Origin: Cupriavidus sp. D39
GTDB taxonomy: Bacteria; Pseudomonadota; Gammaproteobacteria; Burkholderiales; Burkholderiaceae
Assembly: GCF_026627925.1 (NCBI RefSeq)
Contig: NZ_JAPNLE010000009.1
Coordinates: 1,364,001 to 1,428,000, forward strand
DNA length: 64,000 nt
Reading direction: 5' to 3'
The position numbers were made by a program, and so were the translations under genes. The notes beneath the pieces were generated by a model that saw only the letters and a list, made by a program, of their open reading frames with translations, ran no database searches and had not been told where the DNA came from. Of this stretch, positions 14,940-26,436 are shown one piece after another. The stretch's first letter is position 1. Each line of letters opens with the position of its first letter.

Positions 14940-17900
14940 GCTGCCTCCGCCATCGAGATCGCTGCGTCCATATCCACGGCGACGATACGCGATACCCCTT
15001 GCTCCTGCATCGTCACGCCAATCAACTGGTGTGCCATTTCCATTGCGATTTTATTGTGGGAAATGAAGACGAACTGGGTCTTGTCCGACATGCGCGCCAC
15101 CATATTGGCGTAGCGCTCCGTATTGGCATCGTCCAGCGGCGCGTCCACCTCGTCGAGCAAGCAGAACGGCGCCGGATTGAGCTGGAACATGGCGAACACC
15201 AGCGCGATGGCCGTCAGGGCCTTCTCGCCGCCCGACAGCAGGTGAATGGTCGAGTTCTTCTTGCCCGGCGGCTGCGCCATCACCTGCACGCCCGCGTCGA
15301 GGATTTCGTCACCGGTCATGATCAGCTTGGCTTGCCCGCCACCGAACAGCAACGGGAACAGCTCGCCGAAGTGGTGGTTGACCTGGTCGAAGGTCCCCTG
15401 CAGCATCGCGCGGGTTTCCTGGTCGATCTTGTGGATCGCGTCTTCCAGCGTGGTGATGGCGTCGACCAGGTCGGCCGACTGCGCATCGAGGAAGGTCTTG
15501 CGCTCGCGCGCCGCCGCCAGTTCGTCCAGCGCGGCCATGTTCACCGGCCCGAGCGCATTGATGGCGTTGTTCAGGCGCGTGACCTCGCCCTGCAGGTAGG
15601 AGGGCTTGAGATCGGGCGTGAGCTTCTCGGCCAGCGCGGCCTCGTCCACCTCGGCGGTGGTCAGTTGCTCGCTGAACTGCTCCTGGTTCAGGCGCGCGGC
15701 CTGTTCCTTCAACTGGTACTCGGTGATGCGGTCGCGCAGCGGCTGCAGGCTGCGCTCGGCGGCCAGGCGCTGGTCGTCGTACTGGCGCAGTTGCGCCGAC
15801 AGCGCGTCCAGCTCGGTGCGGGCGAGCTGGAGCTTTTCTTCCTTCACGGCACGCCGCTCCAGCGCATCCTGCAGGCCGGTGTGGGCGGTCTGCTCGTTGA
15901 TGGTTTCCAGCTCGACGCGGGCGTCTTCCAGCGATTGCGCAAGACGCTCCGACTGGTCGCCGGCGGTCTGGATATTGCGGCGCAGCTCGTCGATGCGGTT
16001 AGCCAGGTTGCGCTCGGCAAACAGGGCTTCCTGCGCCGCGCGCTCGAAGTCGCGCAGCTGGTGCCGTGCCGATGACAGCTTGCTGTCCAGCGCTTCGAAG
16101 GCCATCTGGTGGTCTTCGTGGGTAGACTGCATCTCCGCCAGGGCGGCGTCATGCTGCTCGAAGCTGGCTTCGGATTCCGCGCGGATGGCGCGCTGCTCTT
16201 CGATCTGCGCGGCGATTTCCGCCAGTTCCTCGCGAATCTGGCCGCTGCGCGCGGCGTAGCGCTCCATGGCCTGCGACAGCTTGAGCACGTCCATCTGCAG
16301 CGCGTGCACGCGGCGGGTGGCTTGCTCGCTGCGCCCGCGCGCCTCGGTGAGCGCCGCGCTGGCCTGCGTGTAGGCTGCTTCGGCGCGGACCGCCTGGCTC
16401 TTGGCCTCGTCGGACAGCAGCAGCTGGGCGCGCGCCTGCTTCTGCAGGTTTTCGATTTCCTGCTCGCGGGCCAGCATGCCGGCCTGCTCGGAATCGGCCG
16501 CATAGAGGTGGACCGAGTTGCGGCCCACCAGGTGGCCCTCGGCCACCACGAACGACGCGCCTTCCGGCAGCGTGGCGCGCTGGGCCAGCGCCGACGCCAT
16601 GTCGGCAGCGGTGTAGATGTCGGCCAGCCAGTCCTGCATCACGGCCCGGATGCCGGGCTCGGTGATCTGCACCAGCGCCATCAGCGGGCGCAGGCCGGCA
16701 GGGGCTTCCTGCGGGCGCGCGGCCGGCGGCGGCGAGTAGAAGGCCAGCTTGGCAGGCGGCGCGTCGGACAGGAAGGACTTGATCCAGTCCAGGTTGGAGA
16801 CTTCGAGCGCGCCGAGCTTTTCGCGCAGCACGGATTCCAGCGCGCTTTCCCAGCCCGGCTCGATATGGAGCTTCTTCCACAGGCGCGGCAACTCGGCCAG
16901 GCCGTGCTTGGCCAGCCACGGCTGCACCTTGCCTTCGGTCTGCACGTTTTCCTGCAACTGCCTGAGCGCGGCCAGGCGCGCTTCCAGCGACCCGATCGCG
17001 GCGGCCTCGCGCTGCACGCGCTCCTGCGCGCTGCGGCGCTCACTGTCCAGGCGCGGCACGCTATCGGCGGAGTCAGCCAGGATGGCCTGCGCCTCTTCCA
17101 GCACGGCATCCTGCTCGGCCAGCTCGGCGCGCTGCTCTTCCAGGCGGATCTCATCGGGACGGTCCAGCCCCTTTTCTTCGCCGGACAAGCGCTCGCGGCG
17201 CTGCTCGAGCTGCTGCAGCATCTGGTCGGCGCTGCGCTGCTGCGCGGCCTCCAGCTTGAGTGCCTGCTCGGCCTGCATGATGCTGGCGCGCTGCTCGTTG
17301 GACAGCACCTGGGCATCGCGCCATTGGGCTTCCAGCGTGGGCAGCTCGTCGGTCTTGTGCGCGACGGCCTCCTGGGCCTCGATGGTGCGGCCTTCGGCCA
17401 CCGCCAGTTCTTCCTCGGCCTGCGCCAGGGCATCGGTAGCCTGCTCGGCCTTGCCCTGCCACTGCTCGCGCTGCGCCGTCAGTGCGGCGATCTGGGCCTG
17501 CACGCGGTTGCGCGACTCCACCACATAGCGGATCTCGGCTTCGAGCTTGCTGACTTCGGCATTGGCCTCGTACAAGCCGCCCTGCGCGGTGTGCATATTG
17601 TCCGAGGCCGCGTAATGCGCGGCGCGCATGGTCTCGAGCTCGGCCTCGACGTGGCGCAGTTGCGCGGTTTGCGCTTCCAGGTCGATCTGGGCCTGCTCGA
17701 TGGCGCGCGTGTGCCGCTCCTGCTCGGCCTGGGCCTCGCGCTTGCGCAGCAACCACAACAGGTGCTGCTTTTCCTCGCCGTCGGACTGCAAGGTCTTGAA
17801 GCGCTGGGCCACTTCGGCCTGCCCTTCAAGCTTGTCCAGGTTGGTGCCAAGCTCGCGCAGGATGTCTTCGACGCGGGTCAGGTTCTCGCGCGTGTCCGAC

Positions 17901-18451
17901 AGGCGGTTTTCGGTTTCGCGGCGGCGTTCCTTGTACTTGGACACGCCTGCGGCTTCTTCCAGGAAGATCCGCATGTCGTCGGGCTTGGCCTCGATGATGC
18001 GCGAGATCATGCCCTGCCCGATGATGGCGTAGGCGCGCGGCCCCAGGCCGGTGCCCAGGAAGATGTCCTGGATGTCGCGGCGGCGCACGGCCTGGTTGTT
18101 GATGTAGTAGGAGGACGTGCCGTCGCGGGTCAGCACCCGCTTGACGGCGATCTCGGCATATTGGCTCCATTGCCCGCCAGCGCGCCCCTCGGGGTTGTCG
18201 AACACCAGTTCGACGCTAGCGCGCCCCGCCTGCTTGCGCGCGGTGGAGCCATTGAAGATCACGTCCTGCATGGACTCGCCGCGCAGCTCGGAGGCACGCG
18301 ACTCGCCCAGCACCCAGCGCACCGCATCGATGATGTTCGATTTGCCGCAGCCGTTGGGACCGACGATGCCGACCAGTTGGCCGGGCACTTGAAAATTGGT
18401 GGGATCGACGAAGGACTTGAAGCCCGCCAGCTTGATCGAGGACAGTCGCAC
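14936..18451 (-). CDS. smc: Chromosome partition protein Smc
   Basis: Smc dimers with ScpA/ScpB extrude DNA loops to compact and segregate the chromosome. The N-terminal head carries Walker A GPNGCGKSN (residues 31-39); two long coiled coils flank a hinge near residues 510-660; the C-terminal head has the ABC signature LLSGGEKALTAIAL and Walker B FCLLDEVDAPLDDAN. About 1,171 residues, as expected. I start it at the GTG at 18451 (MRLSSIKLAGFKSFVDPT), where homology begins; the longer in-frame reading to 18505 adds 18 residues with no family resemblance. First gene of the smc-zipA-ligA-def unit. Confidence 0.97.
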
Positions 18452-18899
18452 GGTTGGTCGTGGGGTATCTAGCGTAATGCAGCGTTCAGGAGAGCCGGGC
18501 CCCAACGAGAAGCGGGGCCGACGCGTGCCGGTTGCGCCCCATGCCTTCTCTCTTGTGCCCGATAGATGGCGCTAATCATACCATCGCGCCTTCGGCGTCC
18601 GGGCGCTTTCCGGGCTAAGCGCAAGGCATTTCCCTGGGGGATTTGGGCCGCTTCCCATACACCTTGTGCGGTTCGCGCCCCACACTCCGGCAATGCGGCC
18701 ATGCGGCGAAGACCACCACCCTGCGCTGATTGACGTCGTTTGCTCGGCACCGGCGGGAAACTTCCGAGGGTTAGTGCTAGTCTCTTCATTGTCAGCGTGA
18801 TCCTTGAGGCCCATTGCGCCCGCCGTCCCGTTACCGGCGCAATGGCTGCCTCCGGCCAACGCGGAGCCCGGCTTCGCGACCCTTCTGGGAGTGTTCAGC
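18452..18899. promoter_or_regulatory. Divergent smc/ferritin-like gene region with leader hairpin
   Basis: This gap of about 450 bp between smc (minus) and the ferritin-like gene (plus) contains no gene I can support. Near its plus-strand end, ccattgcgcc (18811-18820) and ggcgcaatgg (18836-18845) are a perfect 10-bp inverted repeat with a 15-nt loop, about 55 bp before the ATG at 18900. It could be an operator or an mRNA leader structure. Confidence 0.4.
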
Positions 18900-19774
18900 A
18901 TGACCGCCTTCACCCCGGCGATATCAGACGGCAGATCATCCGGCCAGGATGCCGGCTTTGTAATCAAAGCGCCACCCTGGTCCCTGAGCGACATCGATTT
19001 CCAGGCCATCGACACCGCCCGGGTGCGACCCGATCGCGAGTTGTTCTACCTGCTGGTGTCGGCGTCCTTCGTCGAAAGCGGCTCGGACACGTATGCCGGC
19101 AACCTGGCCCACTACTACGCCGCCAACCCCGAGGCTTCCAGCTGGCTGTCCGAACACTGGGAGGCGGAGGAGCTGCAGCACGGCCTGGCCCTGCGGCGCT
19201 ATGTGGAACATGTCTGGCCCGAATTCGACTGGGAGCGCGGCTACGCGCGGTTCTTCGAGGAATACCGCCATACCTGCTCGATCGACAAATTCGAGCCCAC
19301 TGAAGCCCTTGAGATGGCCGCGCGCTGCGTGGTCGAGACCGGCACCGCGGCCCTCTACCGCTCCCTGGAGCAAGCCAGCGACGAGCCGGTGCTGCGCAAC
19401 CTGACGCGGCGCATCGCCGATGACGAGGTGCGCCACTACAAGCATTTCTACCGCTACTTCAACACCTTCAACGGCGTGGAACGGCTCGGCCGCCTGCGCG
19501 TGCTGGGCGCTTTGGTGCGCCGCCTGCTGGAAATCAAGAACGAAGACGCGGAGATCGCGCTGCGCAATGTGCTGCGCATCGAGCGCGGCACCGAGGATAT
19601 CCCGCAAAAGGACGTGCGCAAGCTCAACTCCGGGTCAGCGCCGTGATCCGGCGCAACCTGCCGATCGAGATGACGGTCAAGATGCTGCTGCGCCCGCTGC
19701 GCCTGCATGCCGGCGTGGAGCGCGCCATCCGCAAGCCGCTGGTGGCGGTGGTCTCGCGGGCGATGCTTTATTGA
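18900..19774 (+). CDS. Ferritin-like diiron-fold protein, frameshifted near its C-terminus
   Basis: The product resembles the ferritin-like/rubrerythrin superfamily: helical, with carboxylate-rich signatures [31 protein letters not shown] and [16 protein letters not shown] that supply E...ExxH-type diiron ligands. Function unknown; related proteins are annotated as ferritin-like or acyl-ACP-desaturase-like. The start is the ATG at 18900 behind a GGGAG site. The frame now ends early at 19646, but the neighbouring frame continues [22 protein letters not shown] to a stop at 19772-19774; one missing base near 19630 (after KLN) accounts for this, giving about 291 residues. Downstream is the converging EamA exporter. 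Confidence 0.75.
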
Positions 19775-19801
19775 GGCCGAGTAAGGCCGAGTAAGGGCGA
19801 G
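19772..19801. repeat. 10-bp tandem repeat at ferritin-like gene stop
   Basis: Three imperfect copies of gtaaggccga begin at the TGA stop of the ferritin-like gene and run to just before the stop of the converging EamA gene (19808). Confidence 0.8.
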
Positions 19802-19807
19802 CGCCAG

Positions 19808-20785
19808 CTATTGCGGCTGCAGCGCCTGGTCCGCACCGGCGGCGGCGTCGGCACGACGTGCCTTGGTGCGGTGCACCAGCCCCGATAAGGCGCCAGCCGC
19901 CACGATGCAAAGGCCGCCGGCGGCCTCTTTCCAGCTCAGCGTCTCGGTCGCCAGCCACCACGACGACACCGCCGCAATCACGATCTCGAACAGCATCAGC
20001 AGCGATACCCGGTTGGCCGGCAACCGCTGCAGCCCGTACTGGACCACCGAATTGCTCAACACCAACGTGGCGGCGAGACCCAGCATCAGCGCCAGGCCGC
20101 CCCAGCCGGTCAGCGGCGCCAGCGCCACGCCGCCCGGCTCCAGCAACAGCGCGCACGGCAGGCCGACCGCCGTGCAGCCCAGGTAGACCATCACGGTGCG
20201 CAGGCGCGCATCCATCTCCGGATAAAGTTGCCCGGCCCGGCGCGACAGCACATTGTTGACGGCAAACCCCATGCCGCCGATCAGGCCGGACCATTCCGCC
20301 GCGCGCGTGGGCAACGGCAGGCCCACTTCCGGCGTCCACAGCATCAGCCCCGCGCCAAACAGCGCAAGCACCACCAGCAGCAAGCCGGGCGCCGACAGCT
20401 TCTCGCCCAGGAAGACGCGGGCGAACAAGGCCGTCCAGACCGGCGTCAGGTAGAACAGCAGCAACACTCGCATCACGTGGCCGTTGACGCTGCCCCACAC
20501 AAAGCCGGCGTTGGTCACGCCGGCCGCCAGCCCGATCGCCACGAACAGCCACGACCAGCGCAGGCCGCCCAGGTGGCGGGCGAAGGCCACCAAGGCAATC
20601 AGCGCGGCCATGGCGCTCACCAGCGCGGCCGCCGTCATGCCGCCCAGGCCCCAGCCGGCCAGCACCCGGTAGGGAAACCAGGCGATGCCCCAGACTGAAG
20701 CACCCAGCAGGATGGACAAAGTGGATTTAAAGGCATGCGGGTCGGCCGCGGCCGACGCGGTGGAAGCTGGAGGCAGATGGCTCAT
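19808..20785 (-). CDS. EamA/DMT-family inner-membrane exporter
   Basis: A 325-residue drug/metabolite-transporter-superfamily protein of the RhaT/EamA type: two repeats of about five membrane helices each, beginning with STLSILLGASVWGIAWFPYRVL and ending EAAGGLCIVAAGALSGLVH, followed by a short basic cytoplasmic tail. Members export amino acids or other small metabolites; the substrate cannot be read from sequence. The ATG at 20785 (MSHLPPASTAS) is preferred over an upstream extension without similarity. It is divergent from dapC, so an amino-acid-related role is possible but unproven. Confidence 0.88.
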   Translation of the reverse strand: MSHLPPASTASAAADPHAFKSTLSILLGASVWGIAWFPYRVLAGWGLGGMTAAALVSAMAALIALVAFARHLGGLRWSWLFVAIGLAAGVTNAGFVWGSVNGHVMRVLLLFYLTPVWTALFARVFLGEKLSAPGLLLVVLALFGAGLMLWTPEVGLPLPTRAAEWSGLIGGMGFAVNNVLSRRAGQLYPEMDARLRTVMVYLGCTAVGLPCALLLEPGGVALAPLTGWGGLALMLGLAATLVLSNSVVQYGLQRLPANRVSLLMLFEIVIAAVSSWWLATETLSWKEAAGGLCIVAAGALSGLVHRTKARRADAAAGADQALQPQ

Positions 20786-20849
20786 GGGAAAACGGTTAAG
20801 GCTGCCGGTCGGGCAGCCAGTCAGTATTGGGTATCGGAAAATCACCGCG

Positions 20850-20890
20850 GGACACTCGGGGGCAATCGGGGACAATCGGGCACAGCCGGG
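20850..20890. repeat. 10-bp tandem repeat upstream of dapC
   Basis: Four imperfect copies of a 10-bp unit (ggcaatcggg-like) lie in the EamA-dapC divergent region. A possible -10 element TATAAT (about 20942-20947) follows, just before the dapC start region; I see no matching -35. Confidence 0.55.
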
Positions 20891-20987
20891 GCGGCGCTCC
20901 ACCAGGGCCTTACCGGCACGCGGGAATGCCCGGCAATCCTTTATAATGACCGGCTTTGAGCTTGGCCCTTGCGGCCTGAACCTGATC

Positions 20988-22204
20988 GTGAATCCCCGCC
21001 TCGACCTGCTCCAGCCCTATCCGTTCGAGAAACTGCGCGTGCTGCTGGCTGACGTCAAACCGAACGGCGCGCTGCCCGCGATCAGCTTCGGCATTGGCGA
21101 ACCCAAGCACCCCACGCCCGAGTTCATCAAGACGGCGCTGTCGAATGCACTGCAGGGACTGGCGAATTATCCCACAACGGCCGGATCCGATGCACTACGA
21201 CAGTGCATGGCCGCGTGGCTCCAGCGCCGCTACAACCTGCCAGCTGTCAACGCCGCCACCCAGGTGCTGCCGGTGACCGGCTCGCGCGAGGCGCTGTTCG
21301 CCTTCGCCCAGACCGTGGTCGACGCCAGCCAGCCTGGCGCGCTGGTGCTGTGCCCCAACCCGTTCTACCAGATCTACGAAGGCGCGGCCCTCCTGGCCGG
21401 CGCCACCCCGGTGTTCGCTAACAGCGACCCGGCGCGCAACTTGCGCCCGCCTTCGATCGCATCCCTGCCGAGACCTGGGCCAAGGTGCAACTGGTTTTCG
21501 TGTGCTCTCCGGGCAACCCGACCGGCGCCGTGCTGTCGCTGGAAGACTGGCGCGAACTGTTCGCGCTGTCCGACCGCCATGGCTTCGTGATCGCCTCGGA
21601 CGAGTGCTACTCGGAGATTTACTTCAAGGAAGGCGAGCCGCCGCTGGGCGCGCTGGAAGCGGCGCACAAGCTGGGCCGCGCCGAGGGCGCCCATCCCTTC
21701 GAGCGCCTGGTGATGTTCTCCAGCCTGTCCAAGCGCTCCAATGTGCCGGGCCTGCGCTCGGGCTTCGTGGCTGGAGACGCCGCCCTGCTGAAGAAATTCC
21801 TGCTATACCGTACCTATCACGGCGGCGCCATGAACCCGGCGGTGCAGACCGCCAGCGTGGCGGCCTGGAACGACGAGGCCCATGTGCGCGACAATCGCGC
21901 CGCCTACGTGCGCAAGTTTGCCGAGGTCACGCCGATGCTGGCCGAGGTGCTGGGCGTGGCGCTGCCCGATGCCGGCTTCTACCTGTGGGCGGATGTCTCG
22001 CGCACCGGCCTGTCGGACACCGAGTTTGCCGCGCGGCTGCTGGCCGAGCAGAACGTCACCGTGCTGCCGGGCAGCTACCTGGCGCGCGAGGCCGACGGCA
22101 TCAACCCGGGCGCCAACCGCGTGCGCATGGCGCTGGTGGCCACGCCCGAGGAATGCCTGGAAGGCGCGCGCCGCATCGTCGCCTTCTGCAAATCGCTGGG
22201 CTGA
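20988..22204 (+). CDS. dapC: Succinyldiaminopimelate transaminase, frameshifted as sequenced
   Basis: DapC is the PLP-dependent aminotransferase that makes N-succinyl-LL-2,6-diaminopimelate from the keto compound and glutamate, in the lysine/peptidoglycan pathway. Fold-type I features: YPTTAGSDALRQ, VLPVTGSREALF, CSPGNPTGAVLS and the PLP lysine in SSLSKRSNVPGLRSG. I start it at the GTG at 20988 (MNPRLDLLQPYPFEKLR, the typical DapC start); an ATG at 20946 is in frame. At about 21443 the frame breaks: restoring one base in aac-tt-gcg gives NFAPAFDRIPAETWAKVQLVFV and about 405 residues in total. dapD follows 78 bp later, so this is a dap operon, and the break is probably an artefact. Confidence 0.92.
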
Positions 22205-22282
22205 AACCAGAGGACGCGGGCGACGCGCACCGCACACACCGTATTTTGTTGTAGACAACGATCAACCACTGAAAAGACGCAT

Positions 22283-23110
22283 ATGACGCAAGCACTGCAA
22301 GCCCTGATCGACCAGGCATGGGAAGACCGCGCAAGCCTCTCGCCCAAGTCCGCCCCCAACGACATCCGCGAAGCCGTGGCCAACGTGATCGGCCAACTCG
22401 ACACCGGCGCCCTGCGCGTGGCCCAGAAGCAAGGCAAGGAATGGATCGTCAACCAGTGGATCAAGAAGGCCGTGCTGCTGTCGTTCCGCCTGGAAGACAA
22501 TGCGCCGATGTCCGCTGGCGGCTTCGCCCAGTTCTACGACAAGGTGCCGACCAAGTTCGCCAACTGGACCGCTGACGACTTCGCCAAGGGCGGCTTCCGC
22601 GTGGTGCCCCCGGCGGTAGCCCGCCGCGGCTCGTTCATCGCCAAGAACGCCGTGCTGATGCCCTCGTACGTCAACATCGGCGCCTACGTCGATGAAGGCA
22701 CCATGGTCGACACCTGGGCCACCGTCGGCTCGTGCGCCCAGATCGGCAAGAACGTCCACCTGTCCGGCGGCGTCGGCATTGGCGGCGTGCTCGAGCCGCT
22801 GCAGGCCAACCCGGTCATCATCGAAGACAACTGCTTCATCGGCGCGCGCTCGGAAGTGGTCGAAGGCGTGATCGTGGAAGAAAACTCGGTGATCTCGATG
22901 GGCGTGTACCTCGGCCAGTCGACCAAGATCTATGACCGCGAAACCGGCGAGATCCACTACGGCCGCGTGCCGGCTGGCTCGGTGGTGGTGGCGGGCAACC
23001 TGCCCTCCAAGGATGGCAAGTACAGCCTGTACTGCGCCGTGATCGTCAAGAAGGTGGACGCGCAAACCCGCGCCAAGACCAGCCTGAACGACCTGCTGCG
23101 CGGCGACTGA
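22283..23110 (+). CDS. dapD: Tetrahydrodipicolinate N-succinyltransferase
   Basis: Transfers succinyl from succinyl-CoA to tetrahydrodipicolinate, making the substrate of DapC. The 275-residue protein has the DapD N-terminal helical domain ([16 protein letters not shown]) and a left-handed beta-helix of hexapeptide repeats (about residues 110-230, e.g. [20 protein letters not shown] and [35 protein letters not shown]). ATG at 22283. Order dapC-dapD-yffB-dapE puts three pathway enzymes in line. Confidence 0.98.
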   Translation: MTQALQALIDQAWEDRASLSPKSAPNDIREAVANVIGQLDTGALRVAQKQGKEWIVNQWIKKAVLLSFRLEDNAPMSAGGFAQFYDKVPTKFANWTADDFAKGGFRVVPPAVARRGSFIAKNAVLMPSYVNIGAYVDEGTMVDTWATVGSCAQIGKNVHLSGGVGIGGVLEPLQANPVIIEDNCFIGARSEVVEGVIVEENSVISMGVYLGQSTKIYDRETGEIHYGRVPAGSVVVAGNLPSKDGKYSLYCAVIVKKVDAQTRAKTSLNDLLRGD

Positions 23111-23286
23111 TCTCGCCCGCCGCATCGAGGGGAGCGCCCCTGGCCCGGAACCGCGCGCGTGCGCGGCCGGTCTGAACCGGAATGCCGGATCAGAACGCTA
23201 ACGCTCCCCTTTCCCCGCTCTCCAACGGTTCCCGCTCAATGGATACCGCCGCCGGCCGCCGCTGGCCCGCCCTTCGCAAGCGACTC

Positions 23287-23646
23287 ATGGCCCTGGACCC
23301 GACCACTGTCACCACCGTTCTCTCGCTGCTGCCCACGATCCTCGAACAGGCCAACAAGACCATCGAGAAGATCAAGAAGGGCAAGCGCCGCGATGGCAGC
23401 ACGGACATGCCAGGCCCGGACACGCGCGACCCTGCCGCACGCATCGCGGATCTCGAAAACGCCGCCATGCAGCAGGCCGAAGCCGTCAAGCTGCTGGCCG
23501 AGCAACACGCCATCACCATCGAGGCCCTGCGCCGCGAGGCCGCACGGCTGGATCGCCGGTTGCGCCTGATGACGGGCGTGGCCATGGCCGGTTTCGCGCT
23601 TGGCCTCGCCGGCCTGGTGGTCGCCCTCAACCTTTTGCTGCGCTAG
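23287..23646 (+). CDS. Small C-terminally anchored membrane protein of unknown function
   Basis: About 119 residues from the ATG at 23287 (MALDPTTVTTVLSLLPTILEQANKTIEKIKKG). In-frame ATGs at 23239 and 23182 would add 16 or 35 residues; none has a good ribosome-binding site. The middle (RIADLENAAMQQAEAVKLLAEQ...REAARLDRRL) is probably coiled coil, and the last 25 residues (MTGVAMAGFALGLAGLVVALNLLL) form one membrane helix, so it looks tail-anchored. I do not recognise the family. Its place between dapD and yffB suggests co-transcription with the dap genes. The gap after dapD is rich in small G/C hairpins (e.g. 23128-23141). Confidence 0.6.
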   Translation: MALDPTTVTTVLSLLPTILEQANKTIEKIKKGKRRDGSTDMPGPDTRDPAARIADLENAAMQQAEAVKLLAEQHAITIEALRREAARLDRRLRLMTGVAMAGFALGLAGLVVALNLLLR

Positions 23647-23684
23647 CCAGACCGGCCGGCCCTCTCGTTCCTCCGCTCATCGCC

Positions 23685-24032
23685 ATGACTGTCCTGCTCT
23701 ACGGCATTCCCAACTGCGATACCGTCAAGAAAGCCCGTACCTGGCTCGAATCCAACGGTGTGGACTACACCTTCCACGACTTCAAGAAGCAAGGCGTGGA
23801 CGAAGCCATGCTGCGCGGCTGGCTCGCGCATGTGCCGCTCACCACCCTGCTTAACCGCAAGGGCACCACCTGGCGCGCGCTGTCCGATGCGGACAAGGCG
23901 CTTGCGGAACAGGATGCCGGCGCGATTCTCCTGATGCAGCAAAGCCCTTCGCTGATCAAGCGGCCGGTGCTGGCCCACAAGGGCAGCGTCAGCGTGGGGT
24001 TTTCGCCGGATAATTACGCCAGTTTGTTTTAG
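23685..24032 (+). CDS. yffB: ArsC/Spx-family thioredoxin-fold protein YffB
   Basis: At 115 residues this belongs to the ArsC-like group: IPNCDTVKKARTWLESNGVDYTFHDFKKQG carries the single conserved cysteine (Cys12) near the N-terminus, and SPSLIKRPVL is the conserved cis-Pro region. It lacks the arsenate-reductase arginine set I would expect in true ArsC. E. coli yffB also precedes dapE, so this placement is conserved, although the function is uncertain; a glutathione-dependent thiol reductase has been proposed. ATG at 23685. Confidence 0.9.
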   Translation: MTVLLYGIPNCDTVKKARTWLESNGVDYTFHDFKKQGVDEAMLRGWLAHVPLTTLLNRKGTTWRALSDADKALAEQDAGAILLMQQSPSLIKRPVLAHKGSVSVGFSPDNYASLF

Positions 24033-24097
24033 AGCCCTGAAGCGCTGGCCGAAGCCGGCAGGATGCGCCAGCGCCGCTTGCGGTGCCCGAGGGTTGT

Positions 24098-24150
24098 TAC
24101 TCCCTCTCCCCGGCCCCTCTCCCGCTCTCGCGGGAGAGGGGAGCAAACCA
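24098..24150. repeat. Intergenic palindromic repeat of REP-like type
   Basis: A perfect 12-bp stem (cccctctcccgc, 24114-24125, pairing with 24130-24141) with a 4-nt loop, preceded by the pyrimidine-rich tccctctccccgg. This type of sequence recurs in intergenic DNA of many beta- and gammaproteobacteria (recalled knowledge, not searched). It sits in the 241-bp gap between yffB and dapE, and may also stabilise or end the yffB message. Confidence 0.7.
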
Positions 24151-24243
24151 GCGGATGTCCCGAGCGACACAGGCGTCCCGGCGAACGGCAGAAAACCGGG
24201 CAGCTCTTCGACAGGCCGAAGCCCGCATGCAACTGCCCCATAG

Positions 24244-25430
<1,187 letters not shown>

Positions 25431-25450
25431 GCGGACAAAAGAAAGACCAC

Positions 25451-26344
25451 ATGACCACCTCCTCCCCTCTGCGCACCGTGCGCGACCTGCTGCGCTTCGC
25501 GGTCTCGCGCTTCACCCAAGCCAAGCTGTCCTTTGGCCACGGCAGCGCCAATGCCTACGACGAAGCCGCGTACCTGACGCTGCATACGCTGCACCTGCCG
25601 CTGGACACGCTCGACCCGTTCCTCGACGCCCGCCTGCTGCCCGAAGAAGTGGACGCCGTGCTGCAGGTCATCGAGCGCCGCGTCACCGAGCGCGTGCCCG
25701 CGGCCTACATCACCAACGAGGCCTTCATGCACGGCCTGCGCTTCTACGTGGACTCGCGCGTGATCGTGCCGCGCAGCTTCGTTGGCGAACTGCTGCATGA
25801 AGGGCTGGAACCCTGGGTAGGCGACAGCGCCGAGATCGGCCCGGTGCTGGAGTTGTGCACCGGCTCCGGCTGCTTGCCGATCATCGCCGCGCACGTCTGG
25901 CCGAAGGCCCGTATCGACGCAGTCGATATTTCGCCGGACGCACTGGCCGTGGCTCGCCGTAATGTGGCGGACTACAAGATGGAAGACCGCATCAGCCTGT
26001 ACGAGGGCGATCTGTACGCACCGCTGCCCGCCGGCGCCAAATACGATGTGATCCTCACCAACCCGCCTTACGTCAACGAAACCTCCATGCAAGCGCTGCC
26101 GGCCGAATACCAGGCCGAGCCGCGCATCGCACTGGCCGGTGGCGATGACGGCATGGACGTGGTCCGCCGCATCATTGCCGGCGCCAAGGCACACCTGAAT
26201 CCGGGCGGCGCGCTGGTGGTGGAGATCGGCAACGAGCACGCCAATGTGCAAGCCGCGTTCCCCGATCTGGAGATCGTCTGGTTGCCGGTCAGCGCCGGGG
26301 AGGAGCAGGTGTTCCTGCTGACGTACGAGGCACTCCCAGGCTGA
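25451..26344 (+). CDS. prmB: 50S ribosomal protein L3 glutamine methyltransferase PrmB
   Basis: PrmB methylates a glutamine of ribosomal protein L3 using S-adenosylmethionine. The 297-residue protein has an N-terminal helical recognition domain and a Rossmann methyltransferase domain with VLELCTGSGCLPI (SAM motif I, about residues 134-146), VDISPDALAVARRN, and the glutamine-methyltransferase NPPY motif in TNPPYVNE. The extended EAFMHGLRFYVDSRVIVPRSF segment favours PrmB over the release-factor enzyme PrmC. It follows dapE by 25 bp and is probably co-transcribed with it. Confidence 0.93.
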   Translation: MTTSSPLRTVRDLLRFAVSRFTQAKLSFGHGSANAYDEAAYLTLHTLHLPLDTLDPFLDARLLPEEVDAVLQVIERRVTERVPAAYITNEAFMHGLRFYVDSRVIVPRSFVGELLHEGLEPWVGDSAEIGPVLELCTGSGCLPIIAAHVWPKARIDAVDISPDALAVARRNVADYKMEDRISLYEGDLYAPLPAGAKYDVILTNPPYVNETSMQALPAEYQAEPRIALAGGDDGMDVVRRIIAGAKAHLNPGGALVVEIGNEHANVQAAFPDLEIVWLPVSAGEEQVFLLTYEALPG

Positions 26345-26370
26345 AGCCATCAGCCTGGCTTGCGAGCGTG

Positions 26371-26403
26371 ACAAGGGCCGGAATCTCCGGCCCTTGTGCT
26401 TTC
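26371..26403. terminator. Intrinsic terminator after prmB
   Basis: acaagggccgg, 5-nt loop aatct, ccggcccttgt: a perfect 11-bp stem followed by gcttt, 27 bp past the prmB stop. It ends the dap-prmB unit and also stands downstream of the converging DUF2817 gene. Confidence 0.8.
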
Positions 26404-26436
26404 GTCCAGGATGATTGACGCCGGCCGCGGCTTGCT

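Noticed and set aside
16109..18472. 787-codon open frame antisense to smc
   Set aside because: Composition is that of a shadow frame (Leu/Gly/His-rich); Smc is certain.
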